In this document: positions 5,180 to 5,652 of the stretch, piece by piece
How the letters are laid out: each line of letters begins with the position of its first letter
How positions within the stretch are numbered: the stretch's first letter is position 1
Origin: a bacterium
GTDB taxonomy: Bacteria > Verrucomicrobiota > Verrucomicrobiia > Limisphaerales > UBA11358
Direction of reading: 5' to 3'
NCBI GenBank assembly: GCA_021781185.1
Contig: JAJXXI010000410.1
Location: forward strand, 1 to 5,652
Length of the DNA stretch: 5,652 nt
The notes under the pieces: generated by a model
Seen by the model: the letters and a program-made list of their open reading frames with translations, nothing else
The model's database searches: none
Told to the model about the DNA's origin: nothing
Program-made: the position numbers and the translations under genes

Positions 5180-5652
5180 ATGGACGCCACTTTCTGGAAC
5201 AATCGTTATGCCGTCGCCAGCCATGTTTACGGCGAGGCACCCAATGCGTTCGTGGCGGAAGTCGCGTCGCAAATTCCCGACGGCCCGGTGCTGTGCCTGG
5301 CCGAAGGCGAGGGACGCAATGCCGTTCATCTCGCCGCTCTCGGTCATCAAGTCACTGCGGTGGATCAATCGGAAGTGGGCATGGCCAAGGCCCGTCGGCT
5401 GGCCGGTGCGCGGGGCGTGAAGATCGAAACGGTCATTACCGATCTGGCAAACTATTCCATCGCCGCCGGCGCGTGGGCCGGAATTGTCGCGACGTTTGCC
5501 CATCTGCCGCCGGATTTGCGGCGGCGGATTCACCGTGCCGTGGCGGCGGGGTTGCAGCCCGGGGGCGTTTTCATTCTCGAAGCCTATACGCCGGCGCAAC
5601 TGGCATTCGGCACCGGCGGCCCCAAATCATTTGAGTTGCTCATGACATTGGC
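5180..5652 (+). CDS. class I SAM-dependent methyltransferase, N-terminal part (cut by window edge)
   Basis: An ATG at 5180 opens a frame that continues to the window edge, with 157 complete codons visible. It begins MDATFWNNRYAVASHVYG, then EAPNAFVAEVASQIP. SAM-binding motif I is VLCLAEGEGRNAVHLAALG (about 37-55) and the acidic post-motif is VTAVDQSEVGMAKARRLA, where the Asp should hold the SAM ribose. ITDLANY is the motif II region, GIVATFAHLPPDLRRRIH the motif IV region, and LQPGGVFILEAYTPAQLAFGTGGP the motif VI region. The order fits TehB-like or thiopurine-methyltransferase-like small-molecule methyltransferases. The usual D-L-G-C before EGEGRN is C-L-A-E here, a variant seen in part of this group. 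The family is usually around 200 aa, so about three quarters is present. The substrate is unknown. The gene lies 14 nt after the SDR stop with no clear Shine-Dalgarno sequence. Confidence 0.9.
   Translation, partial: MDATFWNNRYAVASHVYGEAPNAFVAEVASQIPDGPVLCLAEGEGRNAVHLAALGHQVTAVDQSEVGMAKARRLAGARGVKIETVITDLANYSIAAGAWAGIVATFAHLPPDLRRRIHRAVAAGLQPGGVFILEAYTPAQLAFGTGGPKSFELLMTL

Noticed and set aside
1..5652. CRISPR arrays, tRNA or rRNA genes, insertion sequences, attachment sites
   Set aside because: No spaced direct repeats, cloverleaf-like segments, transposase genes or flanking terminal repeats were seen on reading both strands.

Overview
The window is a GC-rich (roughly 60% by eye), densely coding bacterial segment with seven genes, two of them cut by the window edges. 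Several genes lack a clear Shine-Dalgarno sequence. The protein mix (CvfB-like S1 protein, ECF sigma with a short HC2 zinc-finger anti-sigma, SulP, SDR) together with these start regions suggests a Verrucomicrobiota-like organism. That placement is an impression from sequence style, not from any search.

Layout. (1) At the left edge, on the minus strand, is the N-terminal third of a CvfB/YitL-type S1 RNA-binding protein (<1-230). (2) Positions 231-459 are a divergent intergenic region holding a strong GC-rich 9-bp inverted repeat followed by a 10-bp palindrome and a T-run. (3) Positions 460-2393 carry four plus-strand genes in a row: an ECF sigma factor, a soluble 84-aa zinc-finger anti-sigma factor, a membrane-anchored single-domain rhodanese, and a protein fusing a two-helix cysteine-bearing membrane module (resembling DUF6132) to a thioredoxin domain. 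The gaps between them are 69, 24 and 11 nt, so they look like one transcription unit. (4) A 13-bp convergent gap with an imperfect palindrome separates this from a minus-strand SulP-family anion permease with a C-terminal STAS domain (4254-2407). (5) A 167-bp divergent intergenic region (4255-4421) contains a perfect 17-bp palindrome, a good operator candidate. (6) On the plus strand follow a FabG-like short-chain dehydrogenase/reductase (4422-5165) and, 14 nt later, a class I SAM-dependent methyltransferase that runs off the right edge (5180->5652).

How the genes may work together. The most interesting unit is sigma / anti-sigma / rhodanese / thioredoxin. The anti-sigma factor has zinc-ligand spacing (C3, H29, C33, C36) that matches the thiol-sensing RsrA type. 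Two sulfur/thiol proteins follow it, so an envelope- or thiol-redox-responsive regulon that controls its own sulfur-transfer and disulfide-reducing proteins is plausible. The adjacent SulP gene could supply sulfate, but it is on the opposite strand and SulP substrates vary (sulfate, bicarbonate, dicarboxylates), so that link is weak. The SDR and methyltransferase look like ordinary housekeeping or accessory enzymes whose substrates cannot be read from the sequence.
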